DNA of 64,000 nt from Phocoena phocoena (lineage: Eukaryota > Chordata > Mammalia > Artiodactyla > Phocoenidae), in assembly GCF_963924675.1 (NCBI RefSeq), contig NC_089238.1, positions 44,782,879 to 44,846,878 on the forward strand. Direction: 5' to 3'. This document shows, piece after piece, positions 33,736-45,500 of the stretch. Positions within the stretch are counted from its first letter, which is position 1. Every line of letters begins with the position of its first letter. Below the pieces are notes generated by a model, which saw nothing but the letters and a program-made list of their open reading frames with translations, was not told the DNA's origin and made no database searches. Made by a program: the position numbers and the translations under genes.

Positions 33736-36379
33736 CAAAAGAATGAATCAATGTCATTCTATAATTTTTGCCCATTTTTCATTGGGCTGCTTGGTTTTGT
33801 TTGCTTGTTTTGATAAATGGGAGCTTTTTACGTATTAAGAGCTCGTTCAGTTGTAGAGATTTAGATATTTATACAGAAACAAAATAAGGATTTATAAAAA
33901 TTAATTTAGGGAATTGGTAGCTTATGATGTTCTATCTGGGAGTGTGGTATGCTTTTTCTATTCTCATCTGCATTTGTATCCCTCAGTAATATTAAATTCT
34001 CTTCATATAATTCTTGCACATCTCTTGTTAGGCTTATCTTTTGTGGTCTATTGTGAATGAGATTTTATTTCACTATAGTTTCTAAGTAAATATTGTTTGA
34101 ATATATGAAGGCTATTGATTTTATTATATTTAGTACCCAGCCAGCTTGCTGAATTTTTTTGTTAAGTAATAGTTTTTAGGTTCTCTTTTCTCCCCAGCTT
34201 TATTGAGGTACAATGGAGAAATTAAAATTGTATATATTTAAGGTACAATGTGATGTTTCGATATATGAATACATTGTGAAATGTTTACCACAATCAAACT
34301 AATTAACATATCCATCACCTCACACGGTTACATGTTTTGTTTTTAGTGTGATAAGAACTCTTATTCTCTAAGCAAATTTCAAGTATACAATATATTACTA
34401 TTAACTATAAACTATAATAATGCTATATATTAGATCTCCAGGACTTATTGATTTTAAAACTGAAAGTTTGTATACTCTGACTGACATCCACCCATCCCCC
34501 TCCCCACCCCAGCCCCTGGTAACGACCATTCTACCCTCTGGTTCTGTAAGTTCGACTTTTAAAAATTGCACTTATAAGAGATCATACATGTTTCTTTGTT
34601 TGGCTTATTTCATATCTTCACTTTCGTGAATAATCCTGCTATGAACATGGGAGTGCAGATGGCTCTTCAAGATGCTGATTTCATTTCCTTTCAATATATA
34701 GCCAGTAGTAGGATTACTGGATCATCTAGTAGCTCTATTTTTAATTTTTTGAGGAACCTCCATGCTGTTTTCCATAATGGCTATACCAACTTACATTCCC
34801 ACCAACAGGGCTCCTTTCTCCAAACCCTCACCAACATTTGTTATTTCTTGTCTTCTTGATAACAGCCATCCTAACAGTCGTGAGGTGATATCACATTGCA
34901 GTTTCGGTTTGTTATTTCCTTGATGATTAGTGATTTTTACATATACCTGTTGGTCATTTGTATTTCTTTAGAAAAATGTGTATTCAGGTCCTTTGCCCAT
35001 TTTTTAATCAGGATGTTTTTTTTTTGGTATTGAGTTGTATGAGTTCTTTTTGGATTTTGGATTTTAACCCCTTATCAGATATATAGTTCGCAAATATTTT
35101 CTCCCACTTCATAGGCTGCCTTTTGTTTATTGTTTCCTTTGCTGCGCAGAAACTTTTTAGTTTGAGGTAGTCCCACTTGTAGCTTTTGTTGCCTGTGCAT
35201 TTAGCGTCATATCCAAAAAACTGCCAAGACCAGTGTCAAGAAGCTTCTTCTATTTTCTCATAGGAATTTTGCAGTTTCAGGTCTAAGGTTTAAGTTGTTA
35301 ATCCATTTGGAGTTGATTTTTTGAATATGGCAAAATAAAAGTGTCCAACTGCATTCTTTTGCATGTGGAAATCCAGTTTTCCTAGCATTATTTGTTGAAG
35401 AGACTAGCCCCATTGTGTATTCTTGGCACCCTTGTCATAGATTAGTTGGCCGAATCTATGGGTGTGGGTTTAATTCTGGGTTCTCTATTCAGTTCCATTG
35501 TTCTATGTATCTGTTTTTATCCCAATATCATAGTATTTTGATTACTATAGTTTTGCAATATAGTTTGAAATCAGAAGTGTGATGCTTCCAGCTTCGTTCA
35601 TCTTTCTCAAGATTATTTTGGCTATTCGTGGTATTTTTGTGGTTCCATACAAATTTTAGGATTTTCTCTATTTCTGGGGAAAATGCCACTGGAATTTTGA
35701 TAGAGATTGCATTGAATCTGTAGATCACTTTGTGTAGTATGGACATTTTAACAATATTAACTCTTCCAATCCATGAATGTGGGAAATCTTCCCATTTACT
35801 TTTGTCTTTTTCATATCTTTCATCAATCTCTTATAGTTTTCATTGAACAGATTTTTCACCTCGGTTAAATTTATTCCCAAGTGTATTATTCTTTTTGATG
35901 TTATTGTAAATGAGACTTTTTTAAATTCCTTTTTCAGCTAGTTGTTAGTGTAACAAAATGCAACTGATTTTTGTATTTTGATTTTTTATTCTGTAGCGTT
36001 ACTGAATTCATTTTTTTTAACAGGTTTTTGGTGGAGTCTTTAGGGTTTCTATATATAAGACCATGTCATCTGCAAAGACAGTTTTACTTCCTCCTTTCTT
36101 ATTTGGATGCCTTTTATTTTTCTTACCTAACTTCTCTGGCTAGGACTTCCAGTACTGTGTTGAATAGATGTGGTGAGAGTTGGCATCCTTGTCTTGTTCC
36201 TTATCTTAAAGGAAGAGCTTTTAGCTTTTCACAATTGTGTATGATGTTAGCTGTGAGCTTGACATATATGGCCTTTATTATGTTGAAGTACATTCCTTCT
36301 TGCCTAATTTGTTGAGAGTTTTTGTCATTAAAGGTTAAATTTTGTTGAATGCTCTTTCTGCATCTGTTGAGATCATGTC

Positions 36380-36910
36380 TTTGTTTTTTTTAACATCTTT
36401 ATTGGAGTATAATTGCTTTACAATGGTGTGTTAGTTTCTGCTTTATAACAAAGTGAATCAGTTATACATATACATATGTCCCCATATCTCTTCCCTCTTG
36501 CATCTCCCTCCCACCCTCCCTATCCCACTCCTCTAGGTGGTCACAAAGCACCAAGCTGATCTTCTGTGCTATGCGGCTGCTTCCCACTAGCTATCTATTT
36601 TATGTTTGGTAGTGTATACATGTCCATGCCACTCTCTCACTTTGTCACAGCTTACCCTTCCCCCTCCCCATATCAAGTCCATTCTCTAGTAGGTCTGTGT
36701 CTTTATTCCCATTTTACCCCAGGTTCTTCATGACCATTTTTTTTTCTTAGATTCCATATATATGTGTTAGCATACGGTATTTGTTTTTCTTTCTGACTTA
36801 CTTCACTCTGTATGACAGACTCTAGGTCCATCCACCTCACTACAAATAACTCAATTTCGTTTCGTTTTATGGCTGAGTAATATTCCACTGTATATATGTA
36901 CAATGGAGAT
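36380..36910 (-). mobile_element. Younger L1 3' end nested in the old L1
   Basis: aacatctttattggagtata, attgctttacaatggtgtgt, agtaatattccactgtatat. The old L1 text resumes after 36905. Confidence 0.88.
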
Positions 36911-36959
36911 GTTTTTAATCCTTCATTCTTTTAATATGGTGTATCACATTTATTGACTT

Positions 36960-37050
36960 ACATGGGATCTTAGTTTCCTGACCAGGGATCGAACCCACAA
37001 CCCCCTACAGTGGAAATAGAGTCCTAACCACTGGACCACCAGGGAAGTCC
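36960..37050 (-). mobile_element. CHR-related SINE fragment
   Basis: Antisense: acatgggatcttagtttcct to accaccagggaagtcc. Confidence 0.88.
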
Positions 37051-38033
37051 GAGAATTTAAAAGTTTAAATGTTTGATAGAATTCACCCATGAAGCCATCT
37101 GGTCCTGGGCTTTTCTTTGTTGAGAGGTTTTTGATTACTGCTTCAGTCTCCTTACTTTCATATGTTCAGGTTTTCTGTTTATTCATTATTCAGTTGTATG
37201 TTTCTAGCAATTTATCCATTTTTTTCTAGGTTATCCAGTTTGTTGGTGTGTAATTATTCCTAGTAGTCTCTTATGATCCTTTGTATTTTTGTGATATCAG
37301 TTGTAATGTCTCCTCTTTTGTTTATGTAATTTTATTTATTAGAATCCTTTCTCTTTTCTTGGTTAGTCTAGCTAAAGGCTTGTCATTTTTGTTGTTCAAA
37401 AAAGCTAACTTTTTTTTCTGTTGTCTTTCTAGTCGCTGTTTCTGCCCTAATCTTTATTACTTCATTTCTTCTTGTAACTTTAGGCTCAGTTATTAGTTCC
37501 TTGAGCAGTAAAGCTAGGTTTTTTATTTGAGATTTTTATTAATGTAAGCATTTATTGCTATGAACTTCCCTTTTAGAACTGCTTTTGCTGCATCTAGTGT
37601 CTGTCTTTTCCTAAGTGCTGTAGTCTTGGAATCACATTGCTTCCCTTAGAAAAGGTCACTAAATGGAAAACCATCAGTTCAAGTTGGCAATGAGTTTTGG
37701 AGAAGACAGTGGAGCTGGTTTTAGTTGTGTAGGCCCACAGTTAACTAGCAGTATGATAAACTCAAGACATTTGTTTGATCTCTAAAATGGGGATAACATT
37801 TAGTTCACAGGATGAACTATATGGAAGTCAGATTTATATGAAAACACTGTAATTACAGAAGAATTCTATGTAGTTTTTAGGCATAGCAATTTGAATGGCC
37901 ACTAAGGAACTTCTTTAATTTCTATTCCATTGGTTCTACCTTGACCTCACCATTATCAAGCACCTCAGGACCCAAAGAAGTGCAGCCCCCTCTACTACTC
38001 TCCACCCCCATCTGACAGTTCTCTCTTTTTCAG

Positions 38034-38135
38034 TTTAACCTGCTGTTTGGATGGAGCATCTCTGACTACCGAACTTGTCTCAGTTCAGCAGTGACTGTTG
38101 TTGGTCTCCTGATGGGAATCTCTCATCACAAGGAG
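38034..38135 (+). pseudogene. PKD1L3: PKD1L3 exon: pore-region segment, intact
   Basis: Acceptor tctctttttcag, donor gtaaaa, 102 bp in frame. It reads FNLLFGWSISDYRTCLSSAV, TVVGLLMGISHHKE, which corresponds to the pore helix and the start of the last helix in polycystin channels. No lesion is seen. The exons expected just upstream (middle helices) are absent from the preceding 9 kb. Confidence 0.88.
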
Positions 38136-39942
38136 GTAAAAACCCTATTCCTGGTTTCCCTGCAGAATTCTATTTGGTTTAATATATCAAACAAGGGGAG
38201 AATTGCTTATAAAAGCAGCCCCTACTGTACCACTGCATACTGGAAAAGGGAGAAACAGTTCCTTTGCCGTTATTTTATGGTATTACCTACAGATACTGTA
38301 TAGCTTTTGAGTGGCTGTTACCTTCAGAAATCCTTCCTTTCCTAAGCACATAGTCCCACCTTTCTCACTTCTTCTATCCTTAATCTTACAGCCAAAGACA
38401 CTGGGCCTGAACTTGTGTTCTCACACCTGGCCAGATTAACATGATTGCTGCTGCTTTCTCAACGGCCCTTTGAAGGGTACAATTGGAAGTGACTTAAAAA
38501 AGAAAAATTAGGGAGGTACAAGTCCAGAAAGAACTGCAGTTGTTTCTGTCTATAAATACTAATTTCAGAGAGGCTGTTATTTTCTCCCAGGAACTACCTA
38601 CACAAATCCCTTTCTACTCAACATAAAAAATAAAGTAGGAAACCCAGGTGAGGTTTTGGGTCCCAAACACTAGCACATATAGATTTGATAAGAAAAAAAC
38701 TGCAATTCAAATTAGTGAAACTGGCAAGATTTTCATCAAAGCTCATCATTCTGATACTCTAGAAATCAAAGGTTACTGATACTCTAGAAATCAAAGGTTA
38801 CTAATTAAAATGGGTAAATTAACATCGTTTCTAACGTGGAAAGTTACCACCACCTTCCTAAAATCTAAGAAAGATTAACATAACTGGTATTTTGGGTGGA
38901 CTGTTTTGTTGTGGTTCCAGCCCCAATCACTAGGGAATGAAGTCCTCACCCCTGGAACACTTTATATACTAAAGCTCTTAAAGAAGGAACAATCATAATA
39001 AACTTTTGCTGACACCTACTTTTTGACTTAAAAGGGAAAATGGAGTATACTTACTGGGAATAGTCTTGCATCACAAACTCAGTGTTTGCCCAAACTATTT
39101 GGTTTACCTGGAGTTATGATTAAGCTCTTTTAAAATAAGTAGATATAAGCTGGCAGCCATTATAATATCTCTGTCACAGAGATTTCCATCACAATAGTAT
39201 TTATTGCAAGTATTCATCCTCTAAGTTGTTGGCTGTTTTTTTTTAAAACAGTGCCCAGTGGCAATAATGAATGAGCCAATACCAAAGGAAAATAATCATT
39301 TTTAAAAGGAACACCTAAATTAAAGAATTTGGAAACCAAATTTTACTGGAAACCATTCTAGTAAGCCCTACATTTGAGAAAGATCTCTTTGTACTGAAAA
39401 GGCAAGAATGGCAAAACTCAGTAATTATACTCTTAAAGATAACGATTTTTAAAAATCTAGAAAAAGCATTAAAAGCCAGTTTTCTATGGCTATCCTTTTA
39501 AACTGTATTGAAATGCTCCTATGTTCAGAGTAGAAAGTGCTTGGAACGGCAGAGACCGTTTTCATTATCACTGCTGGTTATCTATGTATTTTTTCAACAC
39601 ACTTTTGCTATTCCTTGAAGCTTCCATGTTTAGAAATATTTTCCAGAATTGCCAACAACTCACAAGGGCTTTGAGTCACTTATAATTCCATTACAACTCA
39701 CCTGTTTTCTTCTTGTGAAAGCCCTGAAGGCACAATTATTTACACTCTTAGAGTCAGTCACTCTTGCTTTTCTGTCCACTCAAAAGTATTTTCCTTTTTA
39801 ATATTTTTGCTTTTCTAGTTTCCACCAGACATAAGTGTTTCCTTACGTGAATATATCCCAAATGTCAGCATATATCTTACATTTTTAAAGTAGATATTAA
39901 ACTCTCAGTGTTTAAACTCGAAGTGTCCTATTGTCTTTTCAG
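38136..39942. other. PKD1L3 intron, free of young repeats; 25-bp tandem duplication
   Basis: 1.8 kb without SINE or L1 signatures. 38751-38775 and 38776-38800 are identical 25-bp copies (ctgatactctagaaatcaaa then ggtta). Confidence 0.7.
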
Positions 39943-40077
39943 GTTATTGCTTTAAACCCAGTCCTGAGCTCCTTTCTTATTCTCCTAACCAGTGCCATTT
40001 TGATGGTATTTGTGATCATTAACCTTTTTGTTTCTGCCATTTTAATGACCTTTGGTAAAGAAAGTCAGTCCTTTAAG
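39943..40077 (+). pseudogene. PKD1L3: PKD1L3 exon: last transmembrane helix, intact
   Basis: Acceptor gtcttttcag, donor gtaagt, exactly 45 codons. It reads VIALNPVLSSFLILLTSAIL, MVFVIINLFVSAILMTFGKE, SQSFK. This is the final helix and the start of the cytoplasmic tail. No lesion is seen. Confidence 0.88.
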
Positions 40078-40496
40078 GTAAGTAACTCTGACTCAGTAAC
40101 TGAAATATAAACCCTATCATGATTTTATCACTGGAAAAGCTCAATTGTAGCTGCTCTTAAGATTACAGACTGACATAATGCACAGTATCAGCATACTCCC
40201 TTTATTAGTCTCCACAGCTCTGGCAACCATTTTCCTAGGAAACCCAATTTACCAAAAGTACACTATGTTCTACATCCACTGTCCTATAAATAGCTGGCCC
40301 TCCACTGTTAAGTAGCAGAAACACTCCAAGGCCTGACAGTAAACCATTAAAGGAAACAGTATCTTTACACTTTATATCTACTTTTTAAAAAATATATCTT
40401 TGAAAAAAAAATATATATATATCTTTGGTACTTTTTTTCCTCCACCACTAGCAGCAATTTCGATTTCCTTGCTTTTCTCTTTTTGTCTTCCAACAG

Positions 40497-40574
40497 ACTC
40501 AGAAAGAAGCTGCACTGATGGATATGCTGCTACTGAAGCTCTCAAGTTTGTTAGGAATACAGCAACACCAGAAC
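40497..40574 (+). pseudogene. PKD1L3: PKD1L3 exon: cytoplasmic tail, intact
   Basis: Acceptor cttccaacag. It reads TQKEAALMDMLLLKLSSLLG, IQQHQNT, then t with donor gtaagt at about 40579. If the donor is not used, translation ends two codons later (C-K-stop). Confidence 0.8.
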
Positions 40575-40755
40575 ACATGTAAGTAAGCAAACAGCTGTAC
40601 AGCAATGGCCACTGACAATTGAAGTTTCAAAAGATTAATCCTGTTACCTCTTCGCTTGGCTTATTACTTCTTAGTATATTAATACTGGTATTTGCACGGT
40701 GTACTTTAGAAAATTATAGATGTTTATAATATACTTGGTTAATTTTGTTCGTCAG

Positions 40756-40946
40756 TGAAGAGAATCAGAATCCCCTTGGCTGCAGATTCTTACGTTTATG
40801 GAACTTGGCACTATCAGAGGATTAACACTGCAAGAGTGGTGCAGGATAAGCCAGCTCTGCTGCCAAACAAACACCAAGTAACATCATTCATGTTCCAGGA
40901 TGACTATGGGAAATATGAGTCAGAAGTAAGCTCACTGCAACTTTAA
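40756..40946 (+). pseudogene. PKD1L3: Probable last PKD1L3 exon, C-terminal tail and stop
   Basis: Acceptor ttcgtcag. Its phase joins the previous block (t + tg). It reads KRIRIPLAADSYVYGTWHYQ and continues through QVTSFMFQDDYGKYESEVSS to TAA at 40944-40946, with attaaa overlapping. I do not recognise this tail from memory; the call rests on phase, position and an open frame. Confidence 0.55.
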
Positions 40947-41189
40947 TTAAAGATACAAGCATGAGATTTGGCTAAGGGGGAGCCCTGTCACAGAGAAGTA
41001 ACCAAGCCAACTCATAGGTAACAATCTGGCCTTAAATACTGAGATCGAAATGGGCCCCTTACTCCCCAGGCATCCTACCCAGGGAGCCAATAAGGTCTGG
41101 CTTGTGCCCAGTATGTGTCACTTGCTTAAATACTCTCCACTAAAATCTTGACCCTCGTCATTTGACCAAAACAATGGAGAAAGCGGGGC

Positions 41190-42350
41190 ACAGAATTTTT
41201 AACTTTATTAGCAGCTACTGAGCCATGACATACAAATCAATCAAAAACATTAAAGTTGCTTGAAACAAGTGTGTACAGATACACCACACAGAAGCCGAAG
41301 TCGTATCTTCCGATCCCAAATCCATCCTTGTGGGGAAGGATGGCCTTAGCTAGGGGGCAAAACAGAGTCTCATCCGTCAAGGGAAGGAGCAAAACACCTA
41401 CAGCCACATGGGCACCAAAAATTTATCTGAGATCAGTTTTTAAAGGTTCTCTTGATCATAACGTTTTCAAATGAAAACAGGAACCCCTCTTCACCTGTAG
41501 GCTTTCCAGCTCACTACTCAAGAGACTTGAATATTTCTATTAAGGCTACTGGAAGCCCACCTTAGCCTTGAATGGTGACTTTTGCCCAGTATGTGGCCAG
41601 CAATGCAATCCAACAGAACATGCCACAGGGAAAACAGGAATTTATATACAGTGCTGCCCTCTATTAAAAGGGAAACACAGCACTCAAAATAAAGCAAAAG
41701 GCCACAGAGGGCTCCCTGAGAATCCAGTAGAACTAAGAGAGGCCTTCAACTTTCCAAAGTTTGCAACTGGATCCAGGTGGAACAGTGCCCTGCAGCAAGG
41801 AGTAGTGTGTATGTCAATGAGAAGACCCAGCTTCTAAGAACCGTTACAATGGCTTCCTGAGCCATTTTCTCTCTCCCATTCATATTAGAGCGAGAAAATA
41901 GACAACTTGGCCTTGAATCTCACTCACCACCAATCCCTCTGTACGGAGGGCTTTGTTTCTAAGTCTAGAACCTCAGCACAGAGCTGAGACACTTCATGAA
42001 GTACTCTCCTCCACCATCCGGCCATCTTTGACAGCTCTCCCCTTCTCACTCCCCTGTGGAGAGATGGTGGGACAGGAAGGAGAGAAATGGGATCACACTG
42101 ACAGGAAATAGACAAGCAAGGCTGCCAGGAGCCAGCTGCTCCAACCTCACAATCTCCAGTTGTTAGTCTCTCAGGAGCAGTGGAGAACCGGAAAGCAGCA
42201 GAGTGTGTCAGAGCAGGAAGAGAGCCCAGAGGAAGAGTGTACTCAGTGATGGTTAACAGATGAAGCAGAATTTCATGGAGATTCTTTGTTACAAGGAGAA
42301 ACTGCTCAGTCTCAATTCCCAGAACTTGGACCTTGCCTGGTTTAGGAAGC
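41190..42350 (-). other. IST1: IST1 3' UTR
   Basis: About 1.16 kb of non-repetitive sequence between the IST1 stop and its poly(A) signal. I see no transposon in it, unusual for this window, which fits an exonic UTR. Confidence 0.75.
41204..41209 (-). terminator. IST1: IST1 poly(A) signal AATAAA
   Basis: On the - strand ctgctaataaagtt contains AATAAA. It lies about 1.1 kb past the stop; cleavage is expected near 41185-41190, about 240 bp from the PKD1L3 stop on the other strand. Confidence 0.75.
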
Positions 42351-42550
42351 CTATGTTTTCTTTTTCAGCTCTTCAAATCTCCGGGAAAGATCATCGAAGT
42401 CAATGTCTTCAGAGGCTGAGGTGTTGGCACCAGCAGATGCAGTTGGTAGTGTGTCTGGCACAGATGGCAATTCTGGCAGTACAAAGTTGTCATAGGTATC
42501 CACGGGTCTGGAAGGGGGCTTTGCAGAAGCTTCTGGCTTGGGTCCAGGAC
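42351..42550 (-). CDS. IST1: IST1 exon 10: residues 299-364 and stop
   Basis: 200 bp of coding sequence, TAG at 42353-42351. It encodes [40 protein letters not shown], then [20 protein letters not shown]. The first part holds the proline-rich MIM2-type motif, the end is the MIM1 helix; both bind MIT domains. Confidence 0.97.
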
Positions 42551-45500
42551 CTAATTAAATCACAGGAAGGAGCACAGTGTTAAAAATGCCAGTGGCTCAG
42601 ATCCTCAAACCCCACAATCCCCCCTGGCAGAAACAATAAAATAATCAAAATACTGGAGAAAACGTTTTTAAAAAAGTAATTCTAAAGGTCAATAAAAATT
42701 TTCAGGACAATTAACAGCTACGTTTTCTAATTATGGTTGAATATGTTTTACTTTCCTACAGTGAGAAAAAAGTTTAAGGGAAAGTCAAAGTGTGGTGCAT
42801 GGGGCTTAGGTACACAGCATTCATTTCAATGGACTGTCCCCTTTCACAAAGGTCTACTCCCATAATAAGAAAGTCCAAGAAATGGTACTAGAATTCTATT
42901 GGGATGAGCTACTCTTTAAGGCTTATGGGAAAAAAATTTTATATGGAATGTTAACATCCATACCATTTAATGTAATAGAATGTGATCTGTATTTCTAGTC
43001 TTCCATTTTGTATCTTACAAGTTAAAATCATCCCCCTCTCTACCTACTGTATGTTTCCATTTGTATCTAAGTCCTAGAACAGGCAACCTAAACCATAGTT
43101 TTAGGAAATAAGAACAGTGCTTGCCTCTGGGATGGAACTAACTAGAAAGGAACACAAGGTAACTTTCTGGGGTGATAGAAATGTTTTGTATCTTTACTGA
43201 GGTGGTGGTTACATAATGTATGTGTGGAGACACATCAAAACTCATCACAATATACACTTCAGGGTATTTTATGTATGTAAAATATACCTCAATGAAGCTG
43301 TCCCAATTTTAAAAAATATTCCCCTCTGGGTTTCTGAAGTGCTGGTAGTGTTTTAATTCTTCAGTGAATGGCTACATGAGCATGCTTGCTTTCTGTAAAG
43401 TCACTGAGCTATACACTTATGATTTATGTCTGTTTCCCCCTCTTTAATGCCCAAATTTTAAAAAAATTTTGGTATTTCCAGGCACAGTGGAAATGGAAGC
43501 AGCAGGAACATACCGAACTTGAGGATGACTGAAAACTGCAAGGTGAAAAAGAATAATGATATCACTAACAGAAACAGGGAACTTGGGAGATTCTTTGGAG
43601 CCATGAAAGATCTTTTCTTTTTGGAAGTGGGAAATCCTGAGTTCCATTTCCACCATACTGCATTTGGGGAGAGAACGTGGCATGTAGGTAGAATGCCACA
43701 AGCATAAAAACAATCTGAGGGAGGAACAGAGATGAGAAAACAGCAAAGGGTTCAGTACTGAGAAACTCTCGAGGGTTTCTGACTCACCAATGATCTGTGC
43801 AGAAGAGACATTCTTATCAGCATTAATGTCATCAACCTGAAACACAAAGATCATGACCAGAGGAGAAAGCAATGGCATCACTGGTGAAAGTAATGGTATA
43901 AGCCCGTGTGTGTTGCAAAAGCTAAGCTGCTCAGCAAAAGCAACAAACTGCTCCAAAGAAACTGCCCCTCCGCCCCCTATACTCCTTTCCTGATTTTCTT
44001 CCAACCAGACAGATACTATGTTGAACTCATAACTGCCAAGCAGAGGAAAAGAAAGTTCTTACCACACCGTAACATCTCTCTTTAATCTGTTACCTTCACC
44101 TTCCAGGCAGAGAGAAAGCATTCTAAACCACCGCATTCATCTCCAAGAACCAAGTCCTCAAATACTAACGAAGATCTTCTACCTCGTTCCTAGAAACAGC
44201 TGTGGGCAATGCTTCAATGCATGCAAAACCAAAACATAAAAATTCAGGCCCAATGTAAAAACCAAAGGAAAGAACACTAAGCAAGCTCAGGAACAGGGCG
44301 ATCTCCCTAGATGAGCAAACAAGGCTGGCAGAAAAGTCATCTAATTCTGAACCAAAACCGGTACAACCACCTACAGTTCGAGGCATCATTACCATATTAG
44401 CAATAACAGCAAGCTCTAAGACTAAAATATAAAATTAATGCTATAGGCTGAAATTTACTAGACACTTATCTGTTTAAGACAAAAATCTGGTTCTTATTCC
44501 TTTACACAGTGTTGAGAATTTATAAAGCTGGTATTTCAATTATTATATTCTAGTACCAAGACTGTACCAGCTCAATATGATTCTCTGCCTAGTCTAAAAA
44601 AGTCTGATCAAGTGCCCTACCACAACTTTCCAGGATCTGCAGCTCCTTCCTGATTCCTGGCTTAACTGCAGACAAAGCATTGCCACCAACGATGATGCCA
44701 CCACCACCACTCCGTTTCCAGGGTAATATTAAAGCAACACAAGAATCCAAAGCATAGAGCAATGCCAGTACTAGTTGCTTAAAACTTTGCCTTCCCTGTG
44801 GCCATTATTTTGCTCTCTCTTCATGGATTCACTCTCCTGCTGCTTATAAAGGAGGCTCAGGCACTTACAGATTCATACGATGGGGGAGTTGCTGGTATCT
44901 GAGGTGGATGAATATTGGGAAAGGCCTGATAAGTTCCCATTGGCAATCCATTGAAATCCGACTGCAAGAGGAGAAAGGCAACATCAGAGACATTGCCCCG
45001 ATCTGCAATTTCTGAAGTGTGTAAATAGGAAAGGAGAAATAAATATGTGTGTGTATACAACTATTTTCTCAATGTGAATATATTCACATTGAATACATAT
45101 ATAGATATTCAAGATATATATTTAATACATGTATTCAAGAGCCCCCAAAGAAAAAGTGCCTAAAAGGACCACATGTGATCAGGAAGAATCCAGATTTTTA
45201 AAGATCTGTACCCAAAGGCTACTCTTCAAATTACTAAATTGCCTCAATGTCTACAAGGGAAGCTTCTTACCAGACTTTCTTTTTTGGGGGAGAGGAGACG
45301 ACCGCACTGCACAACACGTGGGATCTTAGTCCCCTGACCAGGGATCGAACTCACGCCCCATGCAGTGGAAGCATGGAGTCTTAACCACTGGACTGCCAGG
45401 GAAGTCCCCAGACTTTCTTACTAGCAATGACTTTCATCTTCTTATCTACAAAGGAGGTAGACCTGGTAATAAGTATTGGTTATTCACTTTTGGAAAATGC

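Larger units (their letters stand above)
33760..37640 (-). mobile_element. Old L1, antisense, several kb with nested insertions
   Basis: Antisense L1 from ORF2 to the 3' region: 34480-34560 (3' UTR text), 34800-35500 (gcccattttttaatcaggat, ttttgagtagttcc-like, ccactgcattcttttgcatg), 36060-36370 and 37050-37610 (ccatctggtcctgggctttt). 33760-34180 is a further ORF2 piece. Interrupted by a younger L1 (36380-36910) and a SINE (36960-37050). No intact frame. Confidence 0.82.
1085..40946 (+). pseudogene. PKD1L3: PKD1L3, decayed polycystin-1-like 3 gene (3' two thirds)
   Basis: In other mammals PKD1L3 is a large membrane protein with a C-type lectin and GAIN/GPS ectodomain, a PLAT domain and a polycystin channel-like C-terminus. 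It assembles with PKD2L1 in taste cells. Here exon-like blocks with AG/GT borders follow in family order: GPS end, first membrane helix, PLAT, post-PLAT linker, TOP-type segment, and the pore region with last helix. The upstream exons (lectin and most of GAIN) are outside the window. Nearly every block from 1085 to 29000 carries a frameshift or stop, and exons for the middle channel helices were not found between 29000 and 38030. Four 3' blocks remain open. A single long protein cannot be made. Family recognition comes from remembered protein motifs, not an alignment. Identification is firm; exact exon borders may be off by a few bases. Confidence 0.9.

Noticed and set aside
41190..42350. Short open frames on the + strand across the IST1 3' UTR
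   Set aside because: Antisense to a UTR, without motif or start support.
43444..44004. 186-codon frame on the - strand
   Set aside because: It contains IST1 exon 9 but is otherwise intron readthrough; the splice sites at 43788 and 43836 are good and the spliced product matches IST1 length.
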